From Nocardioides seonyuensis (GTDB lineage Bacteria; Actinomycetota; Actinomycetes; Propionibacteriales; Nocardioidaceae), in the NCBI RefSeq assembly GCF_004683965.1, contig NZ_CP038436.1, positions 3,410,001 to 3,474,000 on the forward strand: a stretch of 64,000 nucleotides of DNA, written 5' to 3'. The translations under genes were made by a program, and so were the position numbers. Position 1 is the first letter of the stretch; each line of letters begins with the position of its first letter. The notes under the pieces are model-generated. The model did no database searches and was not told the origin of the DNA. It saw only the letters and a program-made list of their open reading frames with translations. Shown here piece after piece: positions 18,020 through 27,106 of this stretch.

Positions 18020-18025
18020 CAGACT
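18020..18025 (+). promoter_or_regulatory. -10-like element of a probable leaderless promoter
   Basis: CAGACT lies 6 nt before ATG 18032 with no ribosome site between. The first base departs from TANNNT, so this is weaker than the others. Confidence 0.35.
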
Positions 18026-18031
18026 GCCGTC

Positions 18032-18613
18032 ATGCGCAGCAGAACCACCGACGGCGGCGTGTCGGGTGACCTCCGCGACGACATCAACCGCACGGGCTAC
18101 TACCCCGACGTGGTCGCGGACGGGGTGTTCTCCGCGACCGGCGGCGAGGAGGTGGTCTCCTACTTCGTCCACCACGAGACGACCTTCGACCACGAGGAGG
18201 TCCGCCGACACCTCACGGTGCTGGTGCTGACCCCCACCCGCCTGGTGATCGCGCACACCGACGAGCACCCCGGCGACGACATGCTTCCCGAGCCCTACAC
18301 CTCGACGACGAGCGAGGCGGTCATGCTCAGCGCGATCCGCACCGTCATCGTCACTCGCATGGTGGCCAACCCCACCAAGGGACCCGGCAAGCCGGCCGAG
18401 GCAGTCCTCACCATCGGCTGGGGAGGCGTCGGGCGGCTGGACCTCGAGCCGGCCGGGTGCTCGGACCCCCAGTGCGAGGCCGATCACGGCTACACCGGGA
18501 CGATCGCCGGCGACGACTACAACCTGCGCGTCTCAGCCGCAGCAGAGGGGGAGGAGGCCGTCGCGGGACTGCTGGCCTTCGCCGACGCCCTCTCCCAGCG
18601 GACACGCGGGTGA
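18032..18613 (+). CDS. DUF5998 family protein
   Basis: A 193-residue cytoplasmic protein of the actinobacterial DUF5998 family, function unknown. Recognised wording includes DLRDDINRTGYYPDVVADGV near the start, SYFVHHETTFDHEEVRRH, LTPTRLVIAHTDEH and the two-cysteine segment CSDPQCEADHGY at about residue 147. It shows a beta-rich, PH-like pattern. The next gene starts on its stop codon (GTGA overlap), so it forms an operon with the phosphodiesterase-like gene. Confidence 0.8.
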   Translation: MRSRTTDGGVSGDLRDDINRTGYYPDVVADGVFSATGGEEVVSYFVHHETTFDHEEVRRHLTVLVLTPTRLVIAHTDEHPGDDMLPEPYTSTTSEAVMLSAIRTVIVTRMVANPTKGPGKPAEAVLTIGWGGVGRLDLEPAGCSDPQCEADHGYTGTIAGDDYNLRVSAAAEGEEAVAGLLAFADALSQRTRG

Positions 18614-19743
18614 CCGACACGGCGCTGAGCGCATTCACGGTTCCGGCCTACGGTAAGCGGTCGCTCGCCGACGTCCTGCCGGCCGTCGGCAGAGCGCTGG
18701 GCGTGCCGCTGCAGGCGGCCGCCACCGACCTCGAGCTGCCCGAGGCTGACTCCTACGTGGTGTTCCTCGTCGACGGGATGGGCTCGGAGCTCCTCAAGCG
18801 TCACGGCCACGCGGCGCCCTACCTCTCCGCGCTGATGGAGGGCAGCGCCGCCGGGACGGCAGGAGTGCCCTCGACCACGGCGACGTCCCTGACGTCCCTC
18901 GGCACGGGGCTGCCCCCGGGCGGGCACGGTCTCGTGGGCTACACCGCCCGGATCCCCGGCACGGACCGGTTGCTCAACCACCTGCAGTGGGACAAGCAGG
19001 TCGATCCGCTCGAGTGGCAGCCGAACCCCACCGTCTTCGCGCGACTGGCTGCCGCCGGTGTCGACGTCACCTCGGTGAACAAGCGCGACTTCCACGGCAC
19101 CGGCCTCACCTTGGCCTCCCAGCGCGGAGCCGTCTACGTGGGGGCGGACCGTGTCGGCGAGCGCATCGCCGGCGTGGTGAAGGCGGCCGCTACCTCACCC
19201 TCGCTCACCTACGTCTACGACTCCGACCTCGACTGGACGGGCCACAAGTTCGGGGTTGCCTCGACCCAGTGGCTCCAGCAGCTGGCCATGGTGGACGCCC
19301 AGGCCGAGCACCTGCGCGAGTCGCTGCCGGACTCCACGCGCCTGGTGGTCGTGGCGGACCACGGAATGATCGACAGCCCCGACCACGAACGCATCGACGT
19401 CGACGAGCGGCTGGAGCTGCGGGACGGCGTGGCGCTGCTGGGCGGTGAGGCGCGCTTCCGCCACCTCTACTGCTCCGCAGGGGCCGTCGACGACGTCGTC
19501 GCCACGTGGCGCTCGGTGCTGGGGGAGCGTGCTGACGTGCTCACCCGCGAGGAGGTCGTGGCGCGCGGATGGCTGGGCGACGTCAGCCCCGGCGTGGGGC
19601 CCCGACTGGGTGACGTCATGGTCGCCTGCCGGGGGGAGACGGCCATCTTCTCCTCGGCGGACTTCCCCTACGAGAGGACGCTCGTGGGCCTGCACGGCTC
19701 GCTGACCCCGGCGGAGATGCTGATCCCGATCCTGGTCGGGTGA
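18610..19743 (+). CDS. Alkaline phosphatase superfamily protein (nucleotide pyrophosphatase/phosphodiesterase-like)
   Basis: A 377-residue enzyme of the alkaline phosphatase superfamily. The metal and nucleophile motifs are FLVDGMGSELL (Asp ligand), PSTTATSLTSLGTG with the nucleophile Thr, YDSDLDWTGHKFG (Asp and His) and VVADHGMID (Asp-His). This arrangement resembles NPP-type phosphodiesterases. No signal peptide is seen, so it probably acts in the cytoplasm. Substrate unknown. GTG 18610 overlaps the DUF5998 stop by 4 bp, giving coupled translation. Confidence 0.85.
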   Translation: MTDTALSAFTVPAYGKRSLADVLPAVGRALGVPLQAAATDLELPEADSYVVFLVDGMGSELLKRHGHAAPYLSALMEGSAAGTAGVPSTTATSLTSLGTGLPPGGHGLVGYTARIPGTDRLLNHLQWDKQVDPLEWQPNPTVFARLAAAGVDVTSVNKRDFHGTGLTLASQRGAVYVGADRVGERIAGVVKAAATSPSLTYVYDSDLDWTGHKFGVASTQWLQQLAMVDAQAEHLRESLPDSTRLVVVADHGMIDSPDHERIDVDERLELRDGVALLGGEARFRHLYCSAGAVDDVVATWRSVLGERADVLTREEVVARGWLGDVSPGVGPRLGDVMVACRGETAIFSSADFPYERTLVGLHGSLTPAEMLIPILVG

Positions 19744-19783
19744 CACCGGCCGGCAGCGCACCGAGCGGTTGACAGCAGGGCGA

Positions 19784-20449
19784 TCAACCGAACGGGAGCG
19801 GCTCCGGAGCCAGGCTGACGGCCTTGGCCCGGTCGGCCGTGAGGCGGCGGCGGTGGTGCTGGCGACACAGCACCTCGTAGGCAACCTCCACGTCGTCGTC
19901 GCCGGGCGTGGGCACCGTCGGGTCGACGTCACCGACGACGATGACCTCACCCTCGGTGACCATCACGCCGTTCTCGGTGCGGGCGTTGTGCGTCGCGCGC
20001 TTGCCGCACCAGCACAGCGCCTCCACCTGTAGCACGTTCATCCTGTCGGCCAGCTCGACCAGGCGTGCGCTGCCCGGGAAGAGCGCCGTGCGGAAGTCGG
20101 TGAGGATCCCGAACGCGAACACGTCGATCTGGAGCTCGTCGACGACCTTGGCGAGCTGGTCGACCTGGTCGGGGGTGTAGAACTGCGCCTCGTCGCAGAT
20201 CAGGTAGTCGACACGCGCACCGTGGGTGAGCGAGTCCACGACGTACTTCCAGAAGTCGAAGTCGTCGGTGACCTCGAGGGCGTCATGGGTCAGCCCCAGG
20301 CGACTCGAGACCACCGACTGCCCAGCCCGGTCGTGGGTCGTGAAGATGCGCCCCACGCGCCCCCGGGCAGCGTGGTTGTGGTTGGTCTGGAGGGCGAGCG
20401 TGGACTTGCCGGAGTCCATGGTCCCGGTGAAGAAGTGAAGTTCAGCCAT
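19784..20449 (-). CDS. tdk: Thymidine kinase (type II)
   Basis: A 221-residue enzyme of the pyrimidine salvage pathway that phosphorylates thymidine with ATP. It has the P-loop TGTMDSGKSTLAL, the DEAQFYTPDQ catalytic segment (Glu base region), and the structural zinc Cys pairs: CWCGKRATHNAR and the late LCRQHH. The lasso loop NARTENGVMVTEG is intact. ATG 20449 is the only start that fits the beginning of the domain; in-frame codons upstream are weak. It converges with the phosphodiesterase-like gene and is divergent from the sulfurtransferase gene. Confidence 0.9.
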   Translation of the reverse strand: MAELHFFTGTMDSGKSTLALQTNHNHAARGRVGRIFTTHDRAGQSVVSSRLGLTHDALEVTDDFDFWKYVVDSLTHGARVDYLICDEAQFYTPDQVDQLAKVVDELQIDVFAFGILTDFRTALFPGSARLVELADRMNVLQVEALCWCGKRATHNARTENGVMVTEGEVIVVGDVDPTVPTPGDDDVEVAYEVLCRQHHRRRLTADRAKAVSLAPEPLPFG

Positions 20450-20506
20450 GTCGCGAGAGATCTTGTCACGTCGCACCGACACGGTCGCCCGTGGCACGCT
20501 GGCTGG

Positions 20507-21331
20507 GTGGACTCACCCCTGATCTCGGCCGACGAGCTCGGCGGTGTCCTCGGCGCGGTGACCGTGCTCGACGTGCGCTACACCACCGGGGCAGGGGGTG
20601 GTGCTGACGAGCACGCGGCGGGTCACGTCCCGGGCGCGCCGTACGTCGATCTCGACACCCACCTGGCAGCGCAGCCCGGCGAGCCGGTCGACGCGCGTGG
20701 CCGCCACCCGCTCCCGGAGCCTGAACGCTTCGTCGACGCCATGCGGTCGCTGGGCGTGAGTCGTGGACGCCCGGTGGTGGTCTACGACGACTGGCAGGGA
20801 CGAGCCGCCGCCCGGGCCTGGTGGCTGCTCCGCCACTACGCCCACCCGAGCGTGCGTGTCCTCGACGGGGGATGGAGCGCGTGGCGGGCTGCCGGCGGCC
20901 CGGTGGAGACGGGCGAGGTGGTCGCCGCACCGGGAGACTTCCAGGGCTCTCCCGGGTCGATGCCGGTCGTGGATGCCCATGGTGTCGGCACCGTCGACGT
21001 GCTGCTGGATGCTCGCGCCCCTGAGCGCTTCCGGGGTGAGGCCGAGCCGCTCGACCCGGTGGCAGGTCACATACCGGGGGCCGTGAACGTCGACACCACC
21101 TGCAACCTCGACGGGCGCGGACTGTTCAAGGACGTGCGCGAGCTGCAGCGGCTCTACGCCGCCGCCGGTGCCACCCCCGACGTCGAGGTCGCGGTCTACT
21201 GCGGCTCGGGCGTCACCGCCGCCCACGACGTGCTGGCCCTCGCGGCGGCGGGCGTCCGGGCGTCGCTCTACGCCGCGAGCTGGAGCGGGTGGGTCGCCGA
21301 CGTCACGCACCCGATCGAGACCGGGGCGTGA
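20507..21331 (+). CDS. Two-domain sulfurtransferase (thiosulfate/3-mercaptopyruvate type)
   Basis: A 274-residue tandem rhodanese. Domain 1 (residues ~1-130) has lost the catalytic Cys (VVVYDDWQGRAAARAWWL) and is structural. Domain 2 holds the active loop VYCGSGVTAAHDVL with the persulfide-forming Cys. The CGSGVT form fits 3-mercaptopyruvate sulfurtransferases, but the substrate cannot be fixed from sequence. A short CACGCT hexamer 6 nt before GTG 20507 may be a leaderless -10. The DUF72 gene follows after 9 bp. Confidence 0.87.
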   Translation: MDSPLISADELGGVLGAVTVLDVRYTTGAGGGADEHAAGHVPGAPYVDLDTHLAAQPGEPVDARGRHPLPEPERFVDAMRSLGVSRGRPVVVYDDWQGRAAARAWWLLRHYAHPSVRVLDGGWSAWRAAGGPVETGEVVAAPGDFQGSPGSMPVVDAHGVGTVDVLLDARAPERFRGEAEPLDPVAGHIPGAVNVDTTCNLDGRGLFKDVRELQRLYAAAGATPDVEVAVYCGSGVTAAHDVLALAAAGVRASLYAASWSGWVADVTHPIETGA

Positions 21332-21340
21332 TTCCGAGCC

Positions 21341-22159
21341 GTGGGTGAGGCGAGGATCGGGATCTCCGGCTGGACCTACGCGGCGTGGCGGGGTGACTTC
21401 TACCCGCCCGGCCTGCCGCAGCGTCGTGAGCTCGAGTACGCCTCGTCGTGCCTGACCTCGATCGAGGTCAACGGGTCGTTCTACTCGTTGCAGCGGCCCT
21501 CCTCCTGGCAGCGGTGGCGCGCCGAGACTCCGGAGGACTTCGTCTTCGCGGTGAAGGGCGGACGCTTCATCACCCACCTCAAGCGCTTGCGGGATGTCGA
21601 GGCCCCGCTGGCGAACTTCTTCGCCTCCGGCGTCCTGGCGCTCGGTCCGAAGCTCGGGCCCCTGCTGTGGCAGCTTCCCGAGAACCTCGGCTACGACCCC
21701 GACCTCGTCGAGGCGTTCCTACGCCTCCTGCCTCGTACGACGACCGAGGCGGTCGAGCTCGCCGGCCGCCGCGACGACCGGCTGGACGACGACCGGGTGC
21801 ACCTGGCCGCGGAGGAGCCGGAGCGCCCCCTCCGGCACGCGTTGGAGTTCCGGAGCCCGAGCTTCGACGTCCCGTCGCTCTACCAGCAGCTGGAGCGTCA
21901 TGGCGTCGCCTGCGTCCTGGCCGACACTGCGGGGCGCTGGCCGCGGGTCGACCGGGACACCGCTGACTTCCACTACGCGCGGCTGCACGGTGACAAGGAG
22001 CTCTACGCCAGCGGCTACTCCGCCCGGGCACTCGATGAGTGGGCCGCCACCGTGCAGCGATGGCGACGGGCAGGCGATGCCTACGCCTACTTCGACAATG
22101 ACGTGAAGGGGTTCGCGCCGCACGATGCGATGGCCTTGCTGGAGCGGCTCAGCCGGTGA
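21341..22159 (+). CDS. DUF72 family protein (YecE-like TIM barrel)
   Basis: A 272-residue DUF72 protein. The start GISGWTYAAWRGDFYPPGLP, SIEVNGSFYSLQRPSSWQRW, the FAVKGGRFITHLKRL segment and the end YAYFDNDVKGFAPHDA are the family signatures. The fold is TIM-barrel-like with metal-site-like residues, but no activity is established. GTG 21341 begins 9 bp after the sulfurtransferase stop and the two are probably co-transcribed. Its 3' end overlaps the convergent MOSC gene by 11 bp. Confidence 0.87.
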   Translation: MGEARIGISGWTYAAWRGDFYPPGLPQRRELEYASSCLTSIEVNGSFYSLQRPSSWQRWRAETPEDFVFAVKGGRFITHLKRLRDVEAPLANFFASGVLALGPKLGPLLWQLPENLGYDPDLVEAFLRLLPRTTTEAVELAGRRDDRLDDDRVHLAAEEPERPLRHALEFRSPSFDVPSLYQQLERHGVACVLADTAGRWPRVDRDTADFHYARLHGDKELYASGYSARALDEWAATVQRWRRAGDAYAYFDNDVKGFAPHDAMALLERLSR

Positions 22160-22988
22160 CCTCGACCGGGTCGCCCGTCCGGATCAGTCCGGTCGTCTCA
22201 GGGATGAGGAACATGGCGAACATCGGCAGACCGTCGAAGAGCCGGTGCCGGGCGAGGGTCCGGACCGGTTCGCGGGCGGTGCGCAACGTCTCGGGGTCGA
22301 GGGTCGTCATCACGCAGCGGTCGACCTTCTTGGCGACCCGGAACCCCACCCCTCCGACCCGGACGCGACTCCAGCGGTCCTCGGCGAACGGCTCGTCCCC
22401 GTCCACCACCAGGTTGGGACGGAAGCGCAGCATCGGGAGCGGGTCCTGTGGAGCCTCGCCCTCCTCGATCCTGCGCTCGTCGATCCACCTGTTGAGCTGG
22501 AGCAGGGAGGCCTCTGACGCGATGGTGACCGGGTAGCCGTCCGCGAAGGCAGTGTGGTCGCCGGGGGAGGAGAACTCGGGGTTGAGCCCACGCCGGGACG
22601 GATCGTCGCACCAGACCAGCCGAAGGCCGTCCCGACCGAGAGCCTTGCTCACCCAGGCGTCCGCCTCGGGGCCCGCCGGGACGCCCTGCAGCTCGTGCTT
22701 GTGCACGCGGGCGCGCACCAGGGGGCCCGTCGGCTCCTGGACGGTCAGGTCGTCCAGTCCCGCCGCTCGCAGGCGCAGCCCCTGAGTGACGGATCGGTCC
22801 GTGGCGGGGGTGTCTGCGGTGATGGTGAACAGCGAGTGCTCCTTGCGCGCACAGACCAGGACGCCGTCGGCATCGACGACCACCCAGGACCGGTCGTCCG
22901 CGAGGCCGCTGCGGAGCACGACGGCCTCGCCGAGCGGCCGGATCGCGGTGCTCTTGACGGGATGGACGTTGAGGCCGGTCAGCCTCAT
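22149..22988 (-). CDS. MOSC domain-containing protein
   Basis: A 279-residue protein with an N-terminal MOSC beta-barrel (LNVHPVKSTAIRPLGEAVV; VVDADGVLVCARKEHSL) and a C-terminal MOSC domain that ends in RVGGVGFRVAKKVDRCVMTTLDPET, containing the conserved Cys that binds sulfur or molybdenum cofactor. Relatives are YcbX and mARC, which reduce N-hydroxylated compounds. Its ATG overlaps the stop of the upstream sepH reading frame (ATGA), so translation is coupled to the shifted frame of that gene. Confidence 0.87.
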   Translation of the reverse strand: MRLTGLNVHPVKSTAIRPLGEAVVLRSGLADDRSWVVVDADGVLVCARKEHSLFTITADTPATDRSVTQGLRLRAAGLDDLTVQEPTGPLVRARVHKHELQGVPAGPEADAWVSKALGRDGLRLVWCDDPSRRGLNPEFSSPGDHTAFADGYPVTIASEASLLQLNRWIDERRIEEGEAPQDPLPMLRFRPNLVVDGDEPFAEDRWSRVRVGGVGFRVAKKVDRCVMTTLDPETLRTAREPVRTLARHRLFDGLPMFAMFLIPETTGLIRTGDPVEVTG

Positions 22989-23895
22989 TCGCCCTTCCCA
23001 CCGCCGAACATGATCTCGTCCCAGCTCGGCACGGACGCGCGGCCGCGCTTCTTGGCCGGCCGCGGCGCGGGCTGCTCGTCGGGGGCTGGTGCTGGGGCCG
23101 CGGCGCTCTCCTCCACCTGGTCGATCTCGGTGGTGTCATCGGCCTCGGCCGCGGGATGCGGAGCCTCCGCGGACCGATCGGCGTCGGTCACCATCTCGAT
23201 CGCGTCGTCCCCCAGGGGGAGCTCGTCGGGGGGACGGAGCTGAGCCGTCGCGCCCGGGCCGCGGAGATGTCGTCGACGGCGACCTCCGTCACCGCGGAGG
23301 CAGGCGCCACATCGTCCCCGACCAGCCACCGGGCGTCCTCGTCGTCGACCGTGACGAAGTTGCCCCGGGCATCGAAGGAGAAGGCCGCGGTGCCGGAGCG
23401 GGTGCCGGTCGCGAAGGCGCCGGTGAGGGTCCAGCGGCCGTCCTCGCGACGCCAGGCGTCCCACTGGACGGTGGCGGGGTCCACGTTGTGCTCGCGAAGC
23501 TGGGCGGCGACGGCCTCGCCGAGGGTCCGCGCGCCGGAGTCGTTGCCACGGCGTCGTACGGAGGCGAGCTGGGCGCGCTCGGCGACGTGGGCCCGCTCGG
23601 CCAGGACAGGGGCAGCGAAGGGCATGATCTTGTCGACCGTCGTGCTCGCCGCCTGGGCCACGGCGTCCGGTGTCTCCCCGGCGCGGATGCGGCTCTGGAT
23701 GTCGCGCGGGCGGAGGGTTGATTCCATCGGGATCTCCAACTGGCCGCTCGGGAACGGACCGGTGCGTGCGTCGTCGCCCCTGAGGGCGGCCTGGAGCCGG
23801 GCGTCGACGACCAGGGTGAACTCCCGGCCGGCGTCGTCGACCAGGAGCAGGCGATGCCCGTCGTCGCTGCGTCCCGCAAGCGTCAACTGGGCCAT
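22985..23895 (-). pseudogene. sepH: Septation protein SepH, interrupted by a -1 frameshift
   Basis: The N-terminal DUF3071/SepH domain (ATG 23895, AGGAG upstream; AQLTLAGRSDDGHRLLLVDD, then the HTH-like TLRPRDIQSRIRAGETPDAV) runs in one frame to about 23248 and would stop at 23188. The rest continues in the next frame: TAQLRPPDELPLGDD, an acidic Ala/Pro-rich linker, a basic AKKRGRAS patch and the conserved C-terminus VPSWDEIMFGGG. Two unread bases at 23246-23247 show that one base (probably a G in a G run) is missing. Restored, the protein would be ~303 residues. SepH helps FtsZ assembly at division septa. Either a true mutation or a sequencing deletion. Confidence 0.8.
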
Positions 23896-23966
23896 GTGGA
23901 TCGCTCCTGGGTGGACTTGTGCACCGGTTCGAAACGACCCTACGCCAGCGCAGGGCCCCGCTGGCC

Positions 23967-23972
23967 TAACCT
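23967..23972 (+). promoter_or_regulatory. -10 element of a probable leaderless promoter
   Basis: TAACCT ends 6 nt before GTG 23979, with no ribosome site. Confidence 0.55.
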
Positions 23973-23978
23973 GCCCTC

Positions 23979-24629
23979 GTGCCGCCTGCCGATTTCTCAC
24001 CTGACGAGCTCGCCACGGCCTTCGTGGTGCTCGACATGGTCGGGATCTTCGTCTTCGCCGTCACCGGAGCACTGGTGGCGGTGCGCAAGCACCTCGACGT
24101 CTTCGCTGCGCTCGTGCTCGCCGGGGTGACGGGTCTGGGCGGTGGCTTCATCCGCGACGTGCTGCTCGGGGCGACGCCGCCGGCCGCCCTCGAGGACTGG
24201 CGCTACCTGACCGTGCCGGTGGCGGCCGGCCTGCTGACCTTCGTCTTCCACCCCACGGTCGGCCGGCTCGAGCGTGTGGTGACACTGTTCGACGCCTTCG
24301 GCCTGGCGCTCTTCTGCGTCACGGGCGCTGCCAAGGCGGTGTCCCTCGGCGTGGGACCGGTCCCGGCGGCGCTGCTCGGCATGGTGACCGCTGTCGGCGG
24401 CGGCATGATCCGCGACGTGCTGGCCGGCCGCGTGCCGGTCGTCTTCGACGGCGTCCTCTACGCCACGCCGGCTCTGGCGGGCGCTGCGGTCGTCGTCGTG
24501 CTCGACCGGGCGGGAGCCTCGTTCGCGATCGTGGCGGCGGCAGGGTTCACGACGTGCCTGGGCTGGCGCCTCCTGGCGCTGGTGCGCGGGTGGCGCGCCC
24601 CGATGCCGCGTGGCCCGGCGAACGTCTGA
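23979..24629 (+). CDS. TRIC-type cation channel family protein (YicG-like, UPF0126)
   Basis: A 216-residue membrane protein with two UPF0126 repeats. Each repeat carries the family signature: GVTGLGGGFIRDVLLG and VTAVGGGMIRDVLAG, about 83 residues apart. About seven hydrophobic helices are visible, starting with FVVLDMVGIFVFAVTGALVA. Prokaryotic TRIC relatives are trimeric potassium or other monovalent cation channels. GTG 23979 follows a leaderless -10. The gene converges with the lactone oxidase gene with a 3-bp gap. Confidence 0.87.
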   Translation: MPPADFSPDELATAFVVLDMVGIFVFAVTGALVAVRKHLDVFAALVLAGVTGLGGGFIRDVLLGATPPAALEDWRYLTVPVAAGLLTFVFHPTVGRLERVVTLFDAFGLALFCVTGAAKAVSLGVGPVPAALLGMVTAVGGGMIRDVLAGRVPVVFDGVLYATPALAGAAVVVVLDRAGASFAIVAAAGFTTCLGWRLLALVRGWRAPMPRGPANV

Positions 24630-24632
24630 GGC

Positions 24633-25955
24633 TCACGAGCCCAGGACGCGACGGAGGTAGGCGTTGGCGAACACCCGGTCCGGGTCGAGACGCTCACGCA
24701 TCGCGAGGAAGTCCTCGAAGCGGTCGTAGACAGGGGCGAGGTCCTCGGCGGTCCGGGTGTGGAGCTTTCCCCAGTGCGGCCGGCCACCGGCGGCTCGCAG
24801 GACCTCCTCGACCGCTGAGAAGTACGGCGTGTGGTCGACGTCGCGGGGGACGTGGAACGCGAGATACATGCTGTCGCGTCCCGACGCGGTCGAGAGGGGG
24901 ATGTCGTCGGCCGGAGCGGTGCGGACCTCCACCGGGAAGCTGATGCGCCAGTCGCTGGCCTCGATGACGCGTCGACACTCGCGCAGCACCTCGAGGCCGA
25001 CCGCGCGCGGGACGGCGTACTCCATCTCCCTGAAGACGACCCGCCTCGGCGACACGAAGACCCGGTGCGGGACGTCGCTGTAGGTGCGCTCGGACAGTGC
25101 GCGGCCGGCCACCTGGCTGATGAGCGGAACCGCGCGGGGCACTCGGTTGCCGACCCGCACGAGGCCGCCGAAGACGGCGTTGGACAGGAAGTCGTCCTCC
25201 CACCACGACGCCAGCCGCCCGGCCGGCGACTGCTCGCCGGGCTCGAGGTCGGTGCGGACGTTCTGCTTGACCATCATGCGGTCGGTGTGGGGGAACCAGT
25301 ACATGTCCACGTGGTGGGCCTCCGCCACGAGGTCGTCGTGGGCCGCCAGCGCGCTGTCCCAGCTCATCGGCTCCTCGTGGGCCTCGAGGACGAAGAGCGG
25401 CTCGACTCGGAACGTCAGGCTGGTGAGGATGCCCAGCGCGCCGAGGCCGACCCGTGCGACCTCGAGGACGTCCCGGTTCTCCTGGTCGTCTGCCCTGAGC
25501 ACCTCGCCGGTGCCCGTGACGAGCTCGAGCCCGGCGAGCTGTGCCGAGAGGCCAGCAGCGATCCCGCCGGTGCCGTGGGTGCCGGTCGAGGTGGCGCCGG
25601 CGAGGGTCTGCTCGGCGATGTCTCCCATGTTGTGCAAGGACAGCCCGAGCTGCTCCAGGGCCAGGTTGAGCTGGTGCAGGGGGGTCCCGGCGAGGGCAGT
25701 GACCGTCATCGCGGCCCGGTCGACCGAGACGACGCCTCGCAGGCGGTCGGGCACCAGCAGCGTGCCTTCGGGAGCGGCGATGTCGGTGAAGCTGTGGCCG
25801 GTGCCGGTCATCTTCACCGTGCGCCCCGACTCCCGAGCAGAGACGACCGCGTCGCGAACCTCGCCGGTCGAACCGGGCGCGACGACCCGCTCTGCTCGCG
25901 CCCCGGCGAGGCCCGACCAGTTGCGCCACTGGTTTCCCCGGACTGGAGTAGTCAT
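24633..25955 (-). CDS. FAD-linked sugar-lactone oxidase (D-arabinono-1,4-lactone/L-gulonolactone oxidase type)
   Basis: A 440-residue VAO-family flavoenzyme. The FAD-binding part has [14 protein letters not shown], where the His after Gly is the usual covalent FAD site, and [15 protein letters not shown]. The C-terminal ALO domain ends with the HWGKLHT signature and [30 protein letters not shown]. It would oxidise an aldonolactone or related polyol with oxygen or another acceptor; the natural substrate is unknown. ATG 25955 sits 6 nt after a TACCCT hexamer. It is divergent from ferrochelatase across only 50 bp. Confidence 0.87.
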   Translation of the reverse strand: MTTPVRGNQWRNWSGLAGARAERVVAPGSTGEVRDAVVSARESGRTVKMTGTGHSFTDIAAPEGTLLVPDRLRGVVSVDRAAMTVTALAGTPLHQLNLALEQLGLSLHNMGDIAEQTLAGATSTGTHGTGGIAAGLSAQLAGLELVTGTGEVLRADDQENRDVLEVARVGLGALGILTSLTFRVEPLFVLEAHEEPMSWDSALAAHDDLVAEAHHVDMYWFPHTDRMMVKQNVRTDLEPGEQSPAGRLASWWEDDFLSNAVFGGLVRVGNRVPRAVPLISQVAGRALSERTYSDVPHRVFVSPRRVVFREMEYAVPRAVGLEVLRECRRVIEASDWRISFPVEVRTAPADDIPLSTASGRDSMYLAFHVPRDVDHTPYFSAVEEVLRAAGGRPHWGKLHTRTAEDLAPVYDRFEDFLAMRERLDPDRVFANAYLRRVLGS

Positions 25956-25961
25956 GCGCGA

Positions 25962-25967
25962 AGGGTA
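25962..25967 (-). promoter_or_regulatory. -10 element of a probable leaderless promoter
   Basis: On the minus strand TACCCT ends 6 nt before ATG 25955. The divergent ferrochelatase promoter lies only 26 bp away. Confidence 0.55.
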
Positions 25968-25993
25968 GGGGAGGCGCGGCACCGGGCCGCGCC

Positions 25994-25999
25994 TACGCT
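25994..25999 (+). promoter_or_regulatory. -10 element of a probable leaderless promoter
   Basis: TACGCT ends 6 nt before ATG 26006, with no ribosome site. Its -35 region must overlap the divergent oxidase promoter. Confidence 0.55.
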
Positions 26000-26005
26000 G
26001 AGCAC

Positions 26006-27106
26006 ATGGCCTCCGACGTCACGCCCTTCGACGCACTCCTGCTGCTCTCCTTCGGGGGTCCTGAGCAACCGGACGACGTGGTGCCGTTCCTCGAGAACGT
26101 CACTCGGGGACGCGGGATCCCACGCGAGCGACTGGCCCAGGTGGGCGAGCACTACTTCCTCTTCGGGGGGAGGAGCCCCATCAACGACCAGAACCGCGAG
26201 CTCCTGGCGGCCCTGCGTGCCTCGTTCGACGAGGCGGGCATCGAGCTCCCGATCTACTGGGGCAACCGCAACTGGGACCCCTACCTCGCCGACACGCTGC
26301 GCGAGATGACTGCCGACGGTGTGCAGCGCGCTGCCGTCTTCACCACCTCGGCCTACTCCTCCTACTCCAGCTGCCGCCAGTACCGCGAGAACCTCGCGGA
26401 CGCGGTGGCGCAGGTGCCGGGCGCTCCCCGGCTGGACAAGCTGCGGCCCTACTTCAACCACCCCGGCTTCGTCGAGCCCGTCGTGGACGCTGTCGTGCGT
26501 GCCCTCGACGAGCTGCCGCAGCAGGTCCGCCACGGCGCACACCTCGTCTTCGTGACCCACTCCGTGCCCGAGGACATGGCGGCCACCAGTGGCCCACCCG
26601 ATGCCCGACGCGCCTACGAGGCGCAGCACCGCGACGTCGCAGACGTGGTCGCAGGTCGCGTCCGTGCCCTGACCGGGCACGCCCATCGTCACGACCTCGT
26701 CTACTGCTCCAGGTCCGGCGCGCCTTCCACCCCGTGGCTCGAGCCCGACGTCAACGACCATCTCGAGGAGTTGGCCACCGACGGTGTCCCGGCCGTGGTG
26801 CTGATTCCGGTGGGCTTCGTCTCGGACCACATGGAGGTCATCTACGACCTCGACACCGAGGCGCTGGCGACCGCCCAGCGCCTCGGGCTCCCGGCCGCGC
26901 GCGCAGCCACGTCGGGCACCGACCCACGGTTCGTCACCATGGTGCGCGACCTGCTGGTGGAGCGCGCCGCGGCCGAGCGTGGGGAGATGCCGCCGCGCCC
27001 GACCCTGGGCGGGTTGCCGCCGAGACCGGACCGGTGCCCTGCCGGCTGCTGCCCCAACCTCCGTGGGGAGCGCCCCGCCCTGTGTGGCGTCGGGGACGAG
27101 GTGTGA
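26006..27106 (+). CDS. hemH: Ferrochelatase (probably coproporphyrin III type)
   Basis: A 366-residue enzyme that inserts Fe2+ into a porphyrin in heme synthesis. Family signatures are [32 protein letters not shown], the metal-site His in [10 protein letters not shown] and the catalytic Glu in [15 protein letters not shown]. The C-terminal tail carries cysteines ([14 protein letters not shown]) of the sort that bind a [2Fe-2S] cluster in actinobacterial ferrochelatases. In this phylum the enzyme works in the coproporphyrin-dependent pathway (CpfC). The inositol monophosphatase gene overlaps its stop by 4 bp. Confidence 0.92.
   Translation: MASDVTPFDALLLLSFGGPEQPDDVVPFLENVTRGRGIPRERLAQVGEHYFLFGGRSPINDQNRELLAALRASFDEAGIELPIYWGNRNWDPYLADTLREMTADGVQRAAVFTTSAYSSYSSCRQYRENLADAVAQVPGAPRLDKLRPYFNHPGFVEPVVDAVVRALDELPQQVRHGAHLVFVTHSVPEDMAATSGPPDARRAYEAQHRDVADVVAGRVRALTGHAHRHDLVYCSRSGAPSTPWLEPDVNDHLEELATDGVPAVVLIPVGFVSDHMEVIYDLDTEALATAQRLGLPAARAATSGTDPRFVTMVRDLLVERAAAERGEMPPRPTLGGLPPRPDRCPAGCCPNLRGERPALCGVGDEV

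Noticed and set aside
23180..23260. Programmed ribosomal frameshifting in sepH
   Set aside because: No slippery heptamer or downstream structure is evident, and SepH proteins I know are made from one frame. A missing base explains the data better.
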